Assembly: GCA_025458545.1 (NCBI GenBank) | Contig: JALOSH010000090.1 | Location: 1 to 7,827 of the forward strand | DNA: 7,827 nt | Direction: 5' to 3' | Source of the DNA: Hydrogenophaga sp. | GTDB taxonomy: Bacteria > Pseudomonadota > Gammaproteobacteria > Burkholderiales > Burkholderiaceae | Shown: positions 1-7,827 of the stretch, piece by piece | Position numbering within the stretch: the first letter of the stretch is position 1 | Layout: each line of letters opens with the position of its first letter | Made by a program: the position numbers and the translations under genes | The notes under the pieces: generated by a model | What the model was told of the DNA's origin: nothing | What the model saw: only the letters and a program-made list of their open reading frames with translations | Database searches by the model: none

Positions 1-1658
<1,658 letters not shown>

Positions 1659-1689
1659 GGATTCGATTCAGTCGTTGCGCGCAGACCGA

Positions 1690-2052
1690 TCAGGCCTGGC
1701 GCTGGGTTTCCAGTTTGCTCAGCAGCGCCTGCACGCGTTCGGCAGGCACGTTTTTCTGCATCAGCTGCATCAGGCCGTCGCCTTCGATCAGAGGCCGCAG
1801 CACCTCGACTTCGGCCGGGTAGAACAGCGCGTCCCAGGCCGCCAGCTCGGTGTTGAAGGTTTCGTCATCCCAGGTCTTGCCTTTGGCGAGCAGGGTCACC
1901 AGCGGCGAGGCTTTGTTCTCGACAAAGGCCTTGCGGTACGGCTTCTGCGCCCAGCGCTGCGCGAACCACTCCTTGTGCGGCGACTCCAGCGTCAGCATGC
2001 GCTTGGCGATGGCTTTTTCGATAGCGAAGACCGGGAAACTGAAGAGCTTCAT
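1690..2052 (-). CDS. Unrecognised 120-residue protein encoded between carA and carB
   Basis: I do not recognise this family. The ORF starts with ATG one base after the carA TGA and ends 31 bp before carB, so it is almost certainly co-transcribed and translationally coupled with both. Codon use (CTG, GCC, CGC, GTG and GAG-rich, high GC3) matches the neighbours, which supports real coding. The protein begins MKLFSFPVFAIEKAIAKRML and looks soluble and mostly helical. It has no signal peptide, no membrane segment and no cysteine. Residues 1-60 are basic (many Lys/Arg) and rich in aromatics, with Trp at 29 and 34. Residues 61-95 are more acidic (WDDETFNTEL, Trp61 and Trp73). The end, PAERVQALLSKLETQRQA, is a likely amphipathic helix. 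E. coli has carA and carB directly adjacent, so this is an inserted gene relative to that layout. A link to carbamoyl-phosphate synthesis is suggested only by position. Confidence 0.85.
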   Translation of the reverse strand: MKLFSFPVFAIEKAIAKRMLTLESPHKEWFAQRWAQKPYRKAFVENKASPLVTLLAKGKTWDDETFNTELAAWDALFYPAEVEVLRPLIEGDGLMQLMQKNVPAERVQALLSKLETQRQA

Positions 2053-2053
2053 G

Positions 2054-3214
2054 TCAGGCTTTCGGTTGGGCTTGCATCAGCTGAATGAAGCGTTCGAACA
2101 GGTAGCCGATGTCGTGCGGGCCGGGTGAAGCTTCCGGGTGGCCCTGGAAGCAGAACGCCGGCTTGTCGGTGCGGGCCAAGCCTTGCAGCGTGCCGTCGAA
2201 CAGGCTCACGTGCGTGGCGCGCAGGTTGCTCGGCAAACTCTTTTCGTCCACCGCAAAACCGTGGTTCTGGCTGGTGATGCTGACCCGGCCATTGTCGAGA
2301 TCTTTCACCGGGTGGTTGGCGCCATGGTGGCCGAACTTCATCTTGAAGGTTTTGGCACCGCTGGCCAGCGCCATGATCTGGTGACCCAGGCAAATGCCGA
2401 AGGTCGGCACACCGCTCTCGATGATGTCGCGCGCCGCGGCAATGGCGTAGTCGCAAGGCTCCGGGTCGCCGGGGCCGTTGGAGAGGAAGACGCCGCTGGG
2501 CTTGAGCTTCAACACATCGGCCGCCGGTGTTTGGGCCGGCACCACGGTGACTTGGCAGCCGCGCTCGGCCAACATGCGCAGGATGTTCTTTTTCACCCCG
2601 AAGTCGTAGGCCACCACATGGAACCTGGGGGCCGTCTGCTCGCCGTAACCAGCGCCCAGCACCCACTCGGACTGGGTCCAGGCATACGGCGCGGTGGACG
2701 ACACGACCTTGGCCAGGTCCTGCCCCGCCATGCTGGGTGCAGCCTGCGCGGCGGCGATCGCCTGAGCCCGGTGCGCTTCGGTGATCGCCTCACCAGCCGC
2801 CAGCGCGACGATGCAGCCGTTTTGTGCCCCATGGGTGCGCAGTCGGCGCGTCAAGGCGCGGGTGTCCAGTTCGGCGATGGCCACCGTGCCCTCGCGCCGC
2901 AGGTATTGGGACAGGGTTTCGCTGCTGCGGAAGTTGGACGCCAGCAGGGGCAGGTCTTTGATGATCAGGCCAGCAGCGTGGATACGCGAAGCCTCCACGT
3001 CTTCACGGTTCACACCGGTGTTCCCGATGTGCGGGTAGGTGAGGGTGACGATTTGCTGGCAGTAGCTCGGATCGGTGAGGATTTCCTGGTAGCCGGTCAT
3101 GGAGGTGTTGAAGACCACCTCACCGGTGGTCTGACCGGTGGCACCGATGGAAATGCCTGTAAAGACCGTGCCGTCGGCGAGCGCGAGAAGGGCTTTCGGA
3201 TGGACGGGAAGCAC
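2054..3214 (-). CDS. carA: Carbamoyl-phosphate synthase small subunit (glutaminase)
   Basis: CarA hydrolyses glutamine and channels ammonia to CarB in the heterodimeric synthetase. The 386-residue product is close to the 382 of E. coli. The N-terminal CPSase small-chain domain (residues about 5-140) carries [21 protein letters not shown] and PHIGNTGVN. The class I glutamine amidotransferase domain (about 197-380) carries SNGPGDP, the nucleophile elbow GICLGHQ with Cys275, and [10 protein letters not shown] with His359 and Glu361, a complete Cys-His-Glu triad. The start chosen is GTG at 3214, giving (M)[21 protein letters not shown] lies six bases upstream of it, an ideal ribosome binding site. 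An in-frame TTG at 3244 would add ten residues but has no such site. The gene is separated from the upstream operon by 264 bp containing a promoter, and is followed after one base by a small ORF and then carB. Confidence 0.98.
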   Translation of the reverse strand: MLPVHPKALLALADGTVFTGISIGATGQTTGEVVFNTSMTGYQEILTDPSYCQQIVTLTYPHIGNTGVNREDVEASRIHAAGLIIKDLPLLASNFRSSETLSQYLRREGTVAIAELDTRALTRRLRTHGAQNGCIVALAAGEAITEAHRAQAIAAAQAAPSMAGQDLAKVVSSTAPYAWTQSEWVLGAGYGEQTAPRFHVVAYDFGVKKNILRMLAERGCQVTVVPAQTPAADVLKLKPSGVFLSNGPGDPEPCDYAIAAARDIIESGVPTFGICLGHQIMALASGAKTFKMKFGHHGANHPVKDLDNGRVSITSQNHGFAVDEKSLPSNLRATHVSLFDGTLQGLARTDKPAFCFQGHPEASPGPHDIGYLFERFIQLMQAQPKA

Positions 3215-3220
3215 GGTTTT

Positions 3221-3224
3221 CTCC
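3221..3224 (-). promoter_or_regulatory. Ribosome binding site of carA
   Basis: On the minus strand GGAG sits six bases before the GTG at 3214 and follows an A7T3 tract (3227-3236). The unstructured A/T-rich stretch next to a good Shine-Dalgarno sequence suggests efficient initiation and decides the GTG start over the TTG at 3244. Confidence 0.8.
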
Positions 3225-3244
3225 AGAAATTTTTTTGGTCGCAA

Positions 3245-3261
3245 CCTCGCCCGCCACGAGG
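3245..3261 (-). other. Stem-loop in the carA leader, nearest the ribosome binding site
   Basis: CCTCG and CGAGG form a 5-bp stem around a 7-base loop, ending about 20 bases before the carA ribosome binding site. No U-tract follows (the next bases are TTGCGACC and then an A-run), so it is not an intrinsic terminator. It could affect ribosome access only indirectly; no function is shown. Confidence 0.4.
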
Positions 3262-3274
3262 CAGACCGGGAGGA

Positions 3275-3296
3275 TTCGCGCCCGCTCCCACAGGGG
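3275..3296. repeat. REP-like motif in the carA leader
   Basis: The plus strand reads TTCGCG followed directly by CCCGCTCCCACAGGGG. From memory, the common Pseudomonas REP element reads TTCGCG, GGCAAG, CCCGCTCCCACAGG, so this copy equals that element with the central six bases missing. Loss of those bases removes the usual palindromic stem. Only one copy is seen in the window, so repeat status is inferred from resemblance; chance similarity is possible in GC-rich DNA. Confidence 0.35.
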
Positions 3297-3315
3297 TCAC
3301 ACCGAAGGCGCGACC
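3295..3315 (-). other. Nine-base-pair stem-loop in the carA leader
   Basis: GGTCGCGCC and GGTGTGACC (minus strand) pair over nine positions, seven Watson-Crick and two G-U, around a UUC loop. The G-U pairs mean the structure is stronger as RNA from the minus strand than its DNA symmetry suggests. It lies in the middle of the predicted carA leader, beside the REP-like motif. No U-tract follows. Confidence 0.45.
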
Positions 3316-3356
3316 AGGGGGTAGGTGAACGGGAATCTGGGCAGAAAGCCAGGGCG

Positions 3357-3373
3357 GACGCAGGGGTTGCGTC
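3357..3373 (-). other. Stem-loop near the 5' end of the carA leader
   Basis: GACGCA and TGCGTC form a perfect 6-bp stem with a five-base ACCCC loop (minus-strand reading). It begins about 15 bases after the predicted transcription start, so it would form at once in the nascent carA transcript. No ligand-binding RNA family is recognised in the leader. Confidence 0.45.
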
Positions 3374-3393
3374 GATTGCGGGTAAACCCCGGA

Positions 3394-3399
3394 ATTATA
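3394..3399 (-). promoter_or_regulatory. carA promoter, -10 box
   Basis: The minus strand carries a perfect TATAAT, rare in this GC-rich DNA, inside the only sizeable intergenic gap and about 180 bases before the carA start. The bases after it are TCCGGGGTTTACCC, placing the likely first transcribed base at one of the G residues at 3388-3387, just before a T3 tract. A -35 hexamer at 16-18 bp spacing is poor (TCGGAC at 3417-3422 is the best candidate, two of six matches to TTGACA). The promoter may therefore rely on an activator or on the strong -10. No ArgR or PurR operator was recognised. Confidence 0.65.
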
Positions 3400-3430
3400 G
3401 CGGCTCGCCCTGTGGCGTCCGACCCATCAT

Positions 3431-3457
3431 GCCCCGAAACGGGGCGGCTCACCGCCC
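3431..3457 (-). terminator. Two overlapping GC-rich hairpins after the lipid A operon (possible terminator)
   Basis: Reading the minus strand after the methyltransferase stop, GGGCGG/CCGCCC (3457-3442, four-base loop) is followed by GCCCCG/CGGGGC (3445-3431, three-base loop). Both stems are perfect over 6 bp. They share bases 3442-3445, so both cannot form fully at once. Neither is followed by a U-run (the next bases are ATGATGGG), so this is not a classical intrinsic terminator. It may stabilise the 3' end of the transcript or act with Rho. It sits just upstream of the carA promoter. Confidence 0.35.
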
Positions 3458-3478
3458 GGGCACAGACCCGAAACCGGT

Positions 3479-4246
3479 TCAGCGCCCGACCGCACTGGCG
3501 TGCAGGCAGATCGCTGCGGCAGCGGCGACATTGAGGGACTCCTCGCCGCCTGGCTGCGCGATGCGCAGCTGGTGTGCTGCCAGCGCTTCCAGCGCTGGGC
3601 TCACGCCCTGCCCCTCATGGCCCATCACCCAGGCGCAGGGCCAGGGCAGCCGAGCCTGGTGCAGGTGGACACCCTGGTGAGAGCTGGTCACCAGCAGCGG
3701 CACCGCCAGACCTGACAGCTCGTCGACCGACAAGCCTTCGACCACATTCAGCGCGAAGTGCGCGCCCATGCCCGCCCGCAGCACTTTGGGCGACCACAGC
3801 GCCGCCGTGCCTTTGAGCGCCAGCACCTGGCCAAATCCCATAGCGGCCGCGCTGCGCAGGATGGAGCCCACGTTGCCGGCATCTTGCAGGCGGTCCAGCA
3901 CCACGGCAGATTGTCCGGGTTGCACGCCCGCCGCCACAGGCAGCTCCCACACGAAGCCCAGGCCTGCAGGCGATTCGAGGCCGCTGATGCCGGCCATCAA
4001 GGCGTCGGGCACCGTGACGATGTGGTCAGCGGCGTCGCGCAGGTCGTGTGGCGCCTGGGGCCAGAAGCTGTCGCTGAACACCGCTGTGGTCGGCCGCAAG
4101 CCGCGTGCCAGCAGGGCCCGGCACAGGTGGTCGCCCTCCAGCCAGACCTGACCGTGTTTGCGGTAGGCCGTGCTGTCCTGCGCGAGCAGCCGCAGCCGCT
4201 TGAGCAGCGGGTTGTCGCGGGAGCTGATCGGCGTGGGCGCGTTCAT
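3479..4246 (-). CDS. TrmH/SpoU-family RNA 2'-O-methyltransferase
   Basis: This 255-residue protein belongs to the SPOUT (TrmH/SpoU) superfamily, which methylates ribose 2'-OH of tRNA or rRNA using S-adenosylmethionine bound in a C-terminal trefoil knot. All three family motifs are visible: motif 1, [18 protein letters not shown] (122-139, with Asn125 and Arg131); motif 2, [10 protein letters not shown] (207-216); and motif 3, [13 protein letters not shown] (236-248). Residues 1 to about 100 ([17 protein letters not shown], then VWLEGDHL) form the usual small N-terminal substrate-binding domain. The exact RNA target cannot be read from sequence, so no symbol is given; RlmB-like or TrmH-like specificity are both possible. 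The ATG at 4246 overlaps the rnhB TGA as ATGA, which fixes the start and implies coupled translation. Larger open frames reaching upstream are read-through within rnhB. It is the last gene of the lipid A cluster here. Confidence 0.93.
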   Translation of the reverse strand: MNAPTPISSRDNPLLKRLRLLAQDSTAYRKHGQVWLEGDHLCRALLARGLRPTTAVFSDSFWPQAPHDLRDAADHIVTVPDALMAGISGLESPAGLGFVWELPVAAGVQPGQSAVVLDRLQDAGNVGSILRSAAAMGFGQVLALKGTAALWSPKVLRAGMGAHFALNVVEGLSVDELSGLAVPLLVTSSHQGVHLHQARLPWPCAWVMGHEGQGVSPALEALAAHQLRIAQPGGEESLNVAAAAAICLHASAVGR

Positions 4247-4878
4247 GCTTGGGATTGAACCGCGGCCAGCGCCCGCGCCACCGGAGCAAAGGAACGCCGG
4301 TGCTCGGGCAAGGCGCCGAGGGTTTGAAGTGCCTGCAGATGGAACGCTGTCCCGTAACCTTTGTGTCGATCGAATCCGTAGGCCGGGTGCTTCAGGTGCA
4401 ACTCTTGCAGCATGCGGTCGCGGGTGACTTTGGCCAAGATCGACGCGGCGGAAATGGCGGGCACCAGCGCGTCGCCCGACACGATGGCCTCGGCCAGCAC
4501 GTCCAGCGCGGGCAGGCGGTTGCCATCGACCAGCACTTTGTGTGGCTTCAGGCGCAGGCCTTGCACCGCGCGCTGCATCGCCAGCATCGTGGCCTGGAGG
4601 ATGTTGAGCCGGTCGATCTCTTCCACTGTGGCCAGCGCGATGCTGCAGCACAGGGCTTTGCCGCGGATCTCGTCGTAGAGCTTTTCGCGGCGCCTGGCCG
4701 TGAGTTGTTTGGAGTCGGCCAGGCCCTTGATGGGTTTGAGATCGTCCAGGATCACGGCGGCCGCCACCACCGGCCCGGCCAGCGGGCCACGCCCGGCCTC
4801 GTCCACGCCGGCGACCAGGCCGGGCACGTCCCAGACCAGCGCGGCCTGTTCAGCCTTCAAGAACTTTTTCGATCGCAT
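4243..4878 (-). CDS. rnhB: Ribonuclease HII
   Basis: RNase HII nicks the RNA strand of RNA-DNA hybrids and starts removal of single ribonucleotides misincorporated in DNA. The 211-residue product shows the signature [19 protein letters not shown] (24-42) with Asp26 and Glu27, then LVDGN with Asp118, SGD with Asp136, [13 protein letters not shown] (142-154) and [14 protein letters not shown] (167-180). Asp26, Glu27, Asp118 and Asp136 are the likely metal-binding carboxylates by spacing to E. coli RNase HII (my alignment from memory). The ATG at 4878 lies inside lpxB, giving a 29-bp overlap. No good ribosome binding site precedes it, but no better start exists before GVDEAG, so coupling to lpxB translation is likely. 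The lpxB-rnhB order also occurs in E. coli; downstream here is a methyltransferase instead of dnaE. Confidence 0.97.
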   Translation of the reverse strand: MRSKKFLKAEQAALVWDVPGLVAGVDEAGRGPLAGPVVAAAVILDDLKPIKGLADSKQLTARRREKLYDEIRGKALCCSIALATVEEIDRLNILQATMLAMQRAVQGLRLKPHKVLVDGNRLPALDVLAEAIVSGDALVPAISAASILAKVTRDRMLQELHLKHPAYGFDRHKGYGTAFHLQALQTLGALPEHRRSFAPVARALAAVQSQA

Positions 4879-5995
4879 CGGTGGCGAGTTGGGCGGTGTC
4901 GCGTTGCAGGAGCTGGTGCAACTGGGTGAAGCTGACTTGCAAGTTGCGGATTCTCTCAGGCTGGTCCAGCCAGGCCAGGGTCTCGCGGGCCATGGCCTGT
5001 GGTGTGGCGGCTTCTTGCAGCAGCTCGGGCACCACGAAGCGGTTGCTCAAAATGTTGGGCAGGCCGACCCAGGGCTGCAGTTGCTTGCGCCGCATGATCT
5101 GCCAGGAGAGCCAATTCATGTTGTAGGCGATCACCATCGGGCGCTTGAACAGCGCGGCCTCCAGGGTGGCCGTGCCGCTGGCGATCAGCGTCACATCGCA
5201 GGCGGTGAGCGCGGCGTGCGATTGCCCGTCCAGCACGGTCAGAGCGGAGCCCAGGCCACTGGCCGTGGCGAGCCGTGTGACGCGCTCTCGCAGCGCGGGC
5301 ACAGCGGGCACCAGAAACCGGATGCCGGGGCGCGCCTTGAGCATGAGCAACGCGGCATCGAAGAACCGCTGGGCCAGGTACTGCACCTCTGATGCCCGAC
5401 TGCCGGGCAGGATCGCCACCACGGTGTCGTGGTCCTGCAAGGCCAAGGCCCGCCGGGCGGCTGAACGGTCTGGCGCCATCGGGATCACGTTGGCCAGCGG
5501 GTGCCCCACATAGGTGGAGGCGATGCCGTGTCGGGCGAGCAGTTCGGGCTCGAAGGGGAAGATGCACAGCACGTGGTCGGCGCTGCGACGGATTTTGTCC
5601 ACCCGGTCGGCACGCCATGCCCAGATGGATGGGCAGACGAAGTGCACGGTGCGCACGCCACCTGCTTTCAGGCTGGCCTCCAGGTCGAGGTTGAAGTCGG
5701 GCGCATCGACACCGATGAAAAGATCGGGCCTGTCACGCTGCAACAGCCGCTGGCGCAGTTGCTCACGGATGCCGACGATTTCGCGGTAATGGCGCAGCAC
5801 CTCGATGTAGCCGCGCACCGCCAGTTTTTCGCTGGGCCACCACGGCTCGAACCCTTGTTCCACCATGCGCGGGCCACCGATGCCCGCCGCCCGCTGATCG
5901 GGCCAGCGCTGGCGCATGCCCTGGAGCAACAAACCCGCCAACATGTCCCCGGACGTTTCGCCGGCGACCAGCGCAAAACGCCTGGGTTCGGTCAT
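4850..5995 (-). CDS. lpxB: Lipid-A-disaccharide synthase
   Basis: LpxB is a peripheral membrane glycosyltransferase (family GT19) that joins UDP-2,3-diacylglucosamine to 2,3-diacylglucosamine 1-phosphate (lipid X), giving the tetraacyl disaccharide of lipid A. The 381-residue product matches the E. coli length. Motifs in order are [11 protein letters not shown] (11-21), GIGGPRM (38-44), GVDAPDFN (95-102, with Asp98, the proposed catalytic residue), CPSIWAWR (121-128), FPFE (146-149), YVGHPLA (162-168), LPGSRASEV (196-204), the nucleotide-sugar loop SGTATLE (273-279) and [13 protein letters not shown] (312-324). The ATG at 5995 is four bases after the lpxA stop, and the 3' end overlaps rnhB by 29 bp. 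The enzyme for the preceding step (LpxH) is not in the window. Confidence 0.98.
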   Translation of the reverse strand: MTEPRRFALVAGETSGDMLAGLLLQGMRQRWPDQRAAGIGGPRMVEQGFEPWWPSEKLAVRGYIEVLRHYREIVGIREQLRQRLLQRDRPDLFIGVDAPDFNLDLEASLKAGGVRTVHFVCPSIWAWRADRVDKIRRSADHVLCIFPFEPELLARHGIASTYVGHPLANVIPMAPDRSAARRALALQDHDTVVAILPGSRASEVQYLAQRFFDAALLMLKARPGIRFLVPAVPALRERVTRLATASGLGSALTVLDGQSHAALTACDVTLIASGTATLEAALFKRPMVIAYNMNWLSWQIMRRKQLQPWVGLPNILSNRFVVPELLQEAATPQAMARETLAWLDQPERIRNLQVSFTQLHQLLQRDTAQLATDAIEKVLEG

Positions 5996-5999
5996 GGTT

Positions 6000-6794
6000 T
6001 CAGCGAACGATGCCGCGCTGGGGCGAGGTCTGCTGCAGGAAGTCCAGCATCATGGCCACGTCGGGCTCGGCCTCGGGCGTTTTCTCGGTCAGCCCACGGA
6101 TGCGCTCGGACGCCTGGTCAAGCGTCAGATCGTCTCGGTACAAGGCTTTGTGCATCGCCTTCACGGCCGCGATGCGCTCGGGCGTGAACCCCCGGCGGCG
6201 AAGGCCCTCAAAGTTCATCGAGCGCGCCGCGGCCGGCTGGCCCTGGCACATCACGAACGGCGGCAGGTCGGCGAAGAGCAGCGAGCACATGGCGGTCATG
6301 GCGTGGTCGCCGATGCGCACGAACTGGTGCACCACGGTGAAGCCGCCGAGGATCACCCAGTCGCCCACGGTCACATGGCCAGCCAGTTGTGAGTTGTTGG
6401 CAAAGATCGTTTTGTTACCCACCACACAGTCGTGCGCCAGGTGGACATAGGCCATGATCCAGTTGTCATCGCCCACCACCGTCTTGCCCAGGGCGCCTGG
6501 CGATCCGATGTTGAAGGTGCAGAACTCGCGCACGGTGTTGCGGTCGCCGATGATCAGCTCGCAGGGTTCGCCCGCGTACTTCTTGTCTTGCGGGATCGCA
6601 CCCAGCGAGTTGAACTGGAAGATGCGGTTGTCCCGCCCGATGGTGGTGTGTCCTTCGATCACACAGTGCGGACCGATGGTGGTGCCCGCACCGATCCGGA
6701 CGTGCGGACCGATGACCGTGTACGGGCCGACGCTGACCGAACTGTCCAGTTCGGCCGCTGGGTCCACCAGCGCGGTGGGATGGATGTGGCTCAT
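6000..6794 (-). CDS. lpxA: Acyl-ACP--UDP-N-acetylglucosamine O-acyltransferase
   Basis: LpxA performs the first step of lipid A synthesis, moving a (R)-3-hydroxyacyl chain from acyl carrier protein to the 3-OH of UDP-GlcNAc in the cytoplasm. The 264-residue product starts [12 protein letters not shown] and shows the hexapeptide repeats of a left-handed beta helix over about residues 8-180 ([21 protein letters not shown]), then a helical C-terminal domain. The catalytic His is His121 in [10 protein letters not shown] (E. coli His125), with His118, His140 (LAGHV) and His156 (VHQF) also conserved. Met169 occupies the position of E. coli Gly173, the acyl-length ruler, predicting a short chain near C10, as in Pseudomonas aeruginosa. 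The ATG at 6794 is 17 bp after fabZ, with GGGG eight bases upstream as a modest binding site. The long upstream extension of the open frame lies over fabZ and is not coding. Confidence 0.98.
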   Translation of the reverse strand: MSHIHPTALVDPAAELDSSVSVGPYTVIGPHVRIGAGTTIGPHCVIEGHTTIGRDNRIFQFNSLGAIPQDKKYAGEPCELIIGDRNTVREFCTFNIGSPGALGKTVVGDDNWIMAYVHLAHDCVVGNKTIFANNSQLAGHVTVGDWVILGGFTVVHQFVRIGDHAMTAMCSLLFADLPPFVMCQGQPAAARSMNFEGLRRRGFTPERIAAVKAMHKALYRDDLTLDQASERIRGLTEKTPEAEPDVAMMLDFLQQTSPQRGIVR

Positions 6795-6811
6795 GCGCGA
6801 TGCCCCGTCGC

Positions 6812-7252
6812 TCAGGCGATGGTGCGCATGGTGCACATCAGTTCGGCCTCGCAAACCACCACGTCTGCAACGGTGGCCACACCTTTGAACTTGAAAATGC
6901 CCGCCTTCATGCGTTCGAGCGACACGTCCATGATCAGCTGATCCCCGGGCTCCACCGGTCGCTTGAACCGGGCGGCGTCGATGCCGGCAAAGTAATAAAC
7001 CGTCTTGTCGTCGGGCGCAGAGCCGATCATGTCGAAAGCCAGCAGCGCCGCGGCCTGGGCCATGGCTTCGAGCTGGAACACGCCCGGGAACACGGGCCGG
7101 TGCGGGAAATGGCCGGTGAACTGGGGCTCGTTGATCGAGACGTTTTTCAGGGCCTTGATGCGCTTGCCCTTTTCCAGTTCCAGCACACGGTCCACCAGCA
7201 AAATGGGGTAGCGGTGAGGCAATTGCTTGAGAATCTGGTGGATGTCCATCAT
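6812..7252 (-). CDS. fabZ: 3-hydroxyacyl-[acyl-carrier-protein] dehydratase FabZ
   Basis: FabZ dehydrates (R)-3-hydroxyacyl-ACP to trans-2-enoyl-ACP in type II fatty acid synthesis, competing with LpxA and LpxD for the same pool. The 146-residue hot-dog-fold product starts [23 protein letters not shown] and carries the active-site helix [22 protein letters not shown], with His48 and Glu62 as the catalytic pair. The family consensus there is usually PxMPGVL; this protein has Phe at residues 55 and 59 instead of Met and Leu, a conservative change beside the substrate tunnel. [19 protein letters not shown] (86-104) is also typical. The first of two adjacent ATG codons (7252) overlaps the lpxD TGA as ATGA; the second (7249) would remove only one residue and cannot be excluded. 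It is followed by lpxA after 17 bp. Confidence 0.97.
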   Translation of the reverse strand: MMDIHQILKQLPHRYPILLVDRVLELEKGKRIKALKNVSINEPQFTGHFPHRPVFPGVFQLEAMAQAAALLAFDMIGSAPDDKTVYYFAGIDAARFKRPVEPGDQLIMDVSLERMKAGIFKFKGVATVADVVVCEAELMCTMRTIA

Positions 7253-7827
7253 GGCTCGGTCTTCTTCTGTTGGGCTTGCGCGATGGCCTGCTCGACCGCT
7301 TTGAGGCGCTCGCGCAGGCGGTTGAGTTGCTTGAGGGAAGCGGCGTTCTTTTCCCAGCTCGCATTGTCGTCGATGGGAAACATGCCGGTGTAGTGGCCCG
7401 GCTCGCGGATCGATCGCGTGACCACCGACGCCGCCGAGATGTGCACCTGGTCGGCCAGCGTCAGGTGGCCCAAGACGATGGCGCCCCCGCCCACGGTGCA
7501 GTGGGCCCCGATGGTGGCGCTGCCCGCCACGCCGGCGTTGCCCGCCATGGCGGTGTGTGCCCCGATGCGCACGTTGTGGCCGATCTGGATCAGGTTGTCG
7601 AACTTCACGCCGTCCTCGATCACCGTGTCGTCGAGTGCGCCGCGGTCGATGCAGGTATTGGCCCCGATCTCCACGTCGTCCCCGATGCGCACCGCGCCCA
7701 ACTGCTCGATCTTGACCCATTGGCCCTGGTGCGGCGCAAAGCCAAAACCGTCGGCACCAATCACCACGCCCGGGTGCACGATGCAGCGGGCGCCGAGCAC
7801 ACAGCCATCACCGACCGTGACCCGCGG
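7249..7827 (-). CDS. lpxD: UDP-3-O-(3-hydroxyacyl)glucosamine N-acyltransferase, C-terminal part (5' end outside window)
   Basis: LpxD adds the second (R)-3-hydroxyacyl chain, to the 2-amino group of UDP-3-O-acylglucosamine, in the third step of lipid A synthesis. The window holds the last 192 residues of a family of about 340; the frame is open to base 7827. Hexapeptide repeats fill visible residues 1-125 ([38 protein letters not shown]). The sugar-binding GADGFGFAP (24-32) and the catalytic His84 in QIGHNVRIG (E. coli His239) are present. From about residue 150 the chain becomes a helical tail ([19 protein letters not shown]), the usual C-terminal coil. Val135 aligns, by my recollection, with E. 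coli Met290, the N-acyl length ruler. The GTG at 7800 is internal, not a start. The stop overlaps the fabZ ATG. Confidence 0.97.
   Translation of the reverse strand, partial: PRVTVGDGCVLGARCIVHPGVVIGADGFGFAPHQGQWVKIEQLGAVRIGDDVEIGANTCIDRGALDDTVIEDGVKFDNLIQIGHNVRIGAHTAMAGNAGVAGSATIGAHCTVGGGAIVLGHLTLADQVHISAASVVTRSIREPGHYTGMFPIDDNASWEKNAASLKQLNRLRERLKAVEQAIAQAQQKKTEP

Noticed and set aside
3215..3244. N-terminal extension of carA by ten residues from a TTG at 3244
   Set aside because: The extension covers the Shine-Dalgarno sequence of the GTG at 3214, lacks its own site, and the protein from GTG has the usual CarA length.
3097..3300. Possible carA leader peptide, a minus-strand frame starting [12 protein letters not shown]
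   Set aside because: It runs far into carA in another frame, has no ribosome binding site and no regulatory Arg or stop arrangement typical of leader peptides.
2138..3328. A 396-codon plus-strand frame opposite carA
   Set aside because: Antisense shadow of carA with no recognisable domain or ribosome binding site.
4247..4651. N-terminal extension of the methyltransferase into rnhB
   Set aside because: The extension lies in a different frame over confirmed rnhB coding sequence; the ATG at 4246 begins a full-length family member.
4853..4878. DNA similarity between the start of rnhB (MRSKKFLK) and the region before carA (RPKKFLEK in the upstream frame)
   Set aside because: About 17 of 24 bases agree around an A-run; this is short, unsupported by flanks and best explained by chance.
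4249..4929. A plus-strand frame opposite rnhB
   Set aside because: Antisense shadow; composition follows the reverse complement of rnhB codons.

Overview
The window is ordinary, compact core chromosome from a GC-rich Gram-negative bacterium. Lipid A genes, the protein sequences and the gene order point to a betaproteobacterium, most likely Burkholderiales and probably the Comamonadaceae (an inference from sequence feel and synteny; no database search was run). Every supported gene lies on the minus strand, so transcription runs from high to low coordinates. There is no sign of mobile DNA, CRISPR, phage or an RNA gene, and no wholly new system is visible. The points of interest are small: an unrecognised gene inside the carbamoyl-phosphate synthetase operon, the carA leader, and acyl-chain 'ruler' residues in the lipid A enzymes.

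Region 1 (7827 down to 3479) is a lipid A operon: lpxD (5' end outside the window), fabZ, lpxA, lpxB, rnhB and a TrmH/SpoU-type RNA methyltransferase. Junctions are very tight: ATGA overlap at lpxD/fabZ, 17 bp at fabZ/lpxA, 4 bp at lpxA/lpxB, a 29-bp overlap at lpxB/rnhB and an ATGA overlap at rnhB/methyltransferase. One transcript with coupled translation is the simplest reading. FabZ uses (R)-3-hydroxyacyl-ACP for fatty acid elongation, while LpxA and LpxD use the same kind of substrate to acylate the UDP-sugar. LpxB then makes the disaccharide. RnhB and the methyltransferase act on nucleic acids and seem to be passengers of the operon.

Region 2 (3478 to 3215) is the only real intergenic gap. 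It holds overlapping hairpins just after the methyltransferase stop, a perfect TATAAT -10 box, and a leader of about 173 nt with several stem-loops and a REP-like motif, ending in a strong ribosome binding site before a GTG start of carA.

Region 3 (3214 to 1) is the carbamoyl-phosphate synthetase operon: carA, an unrecognised 120-residue ORF starting one base after the carA stop, and the first half of carB, which runs off the window at the end of its oligomerisation domain. CarA releases ammonia from glutamine and CarB makes carbamoyl phosphate from it for pyrimidine and arginine synthesis.
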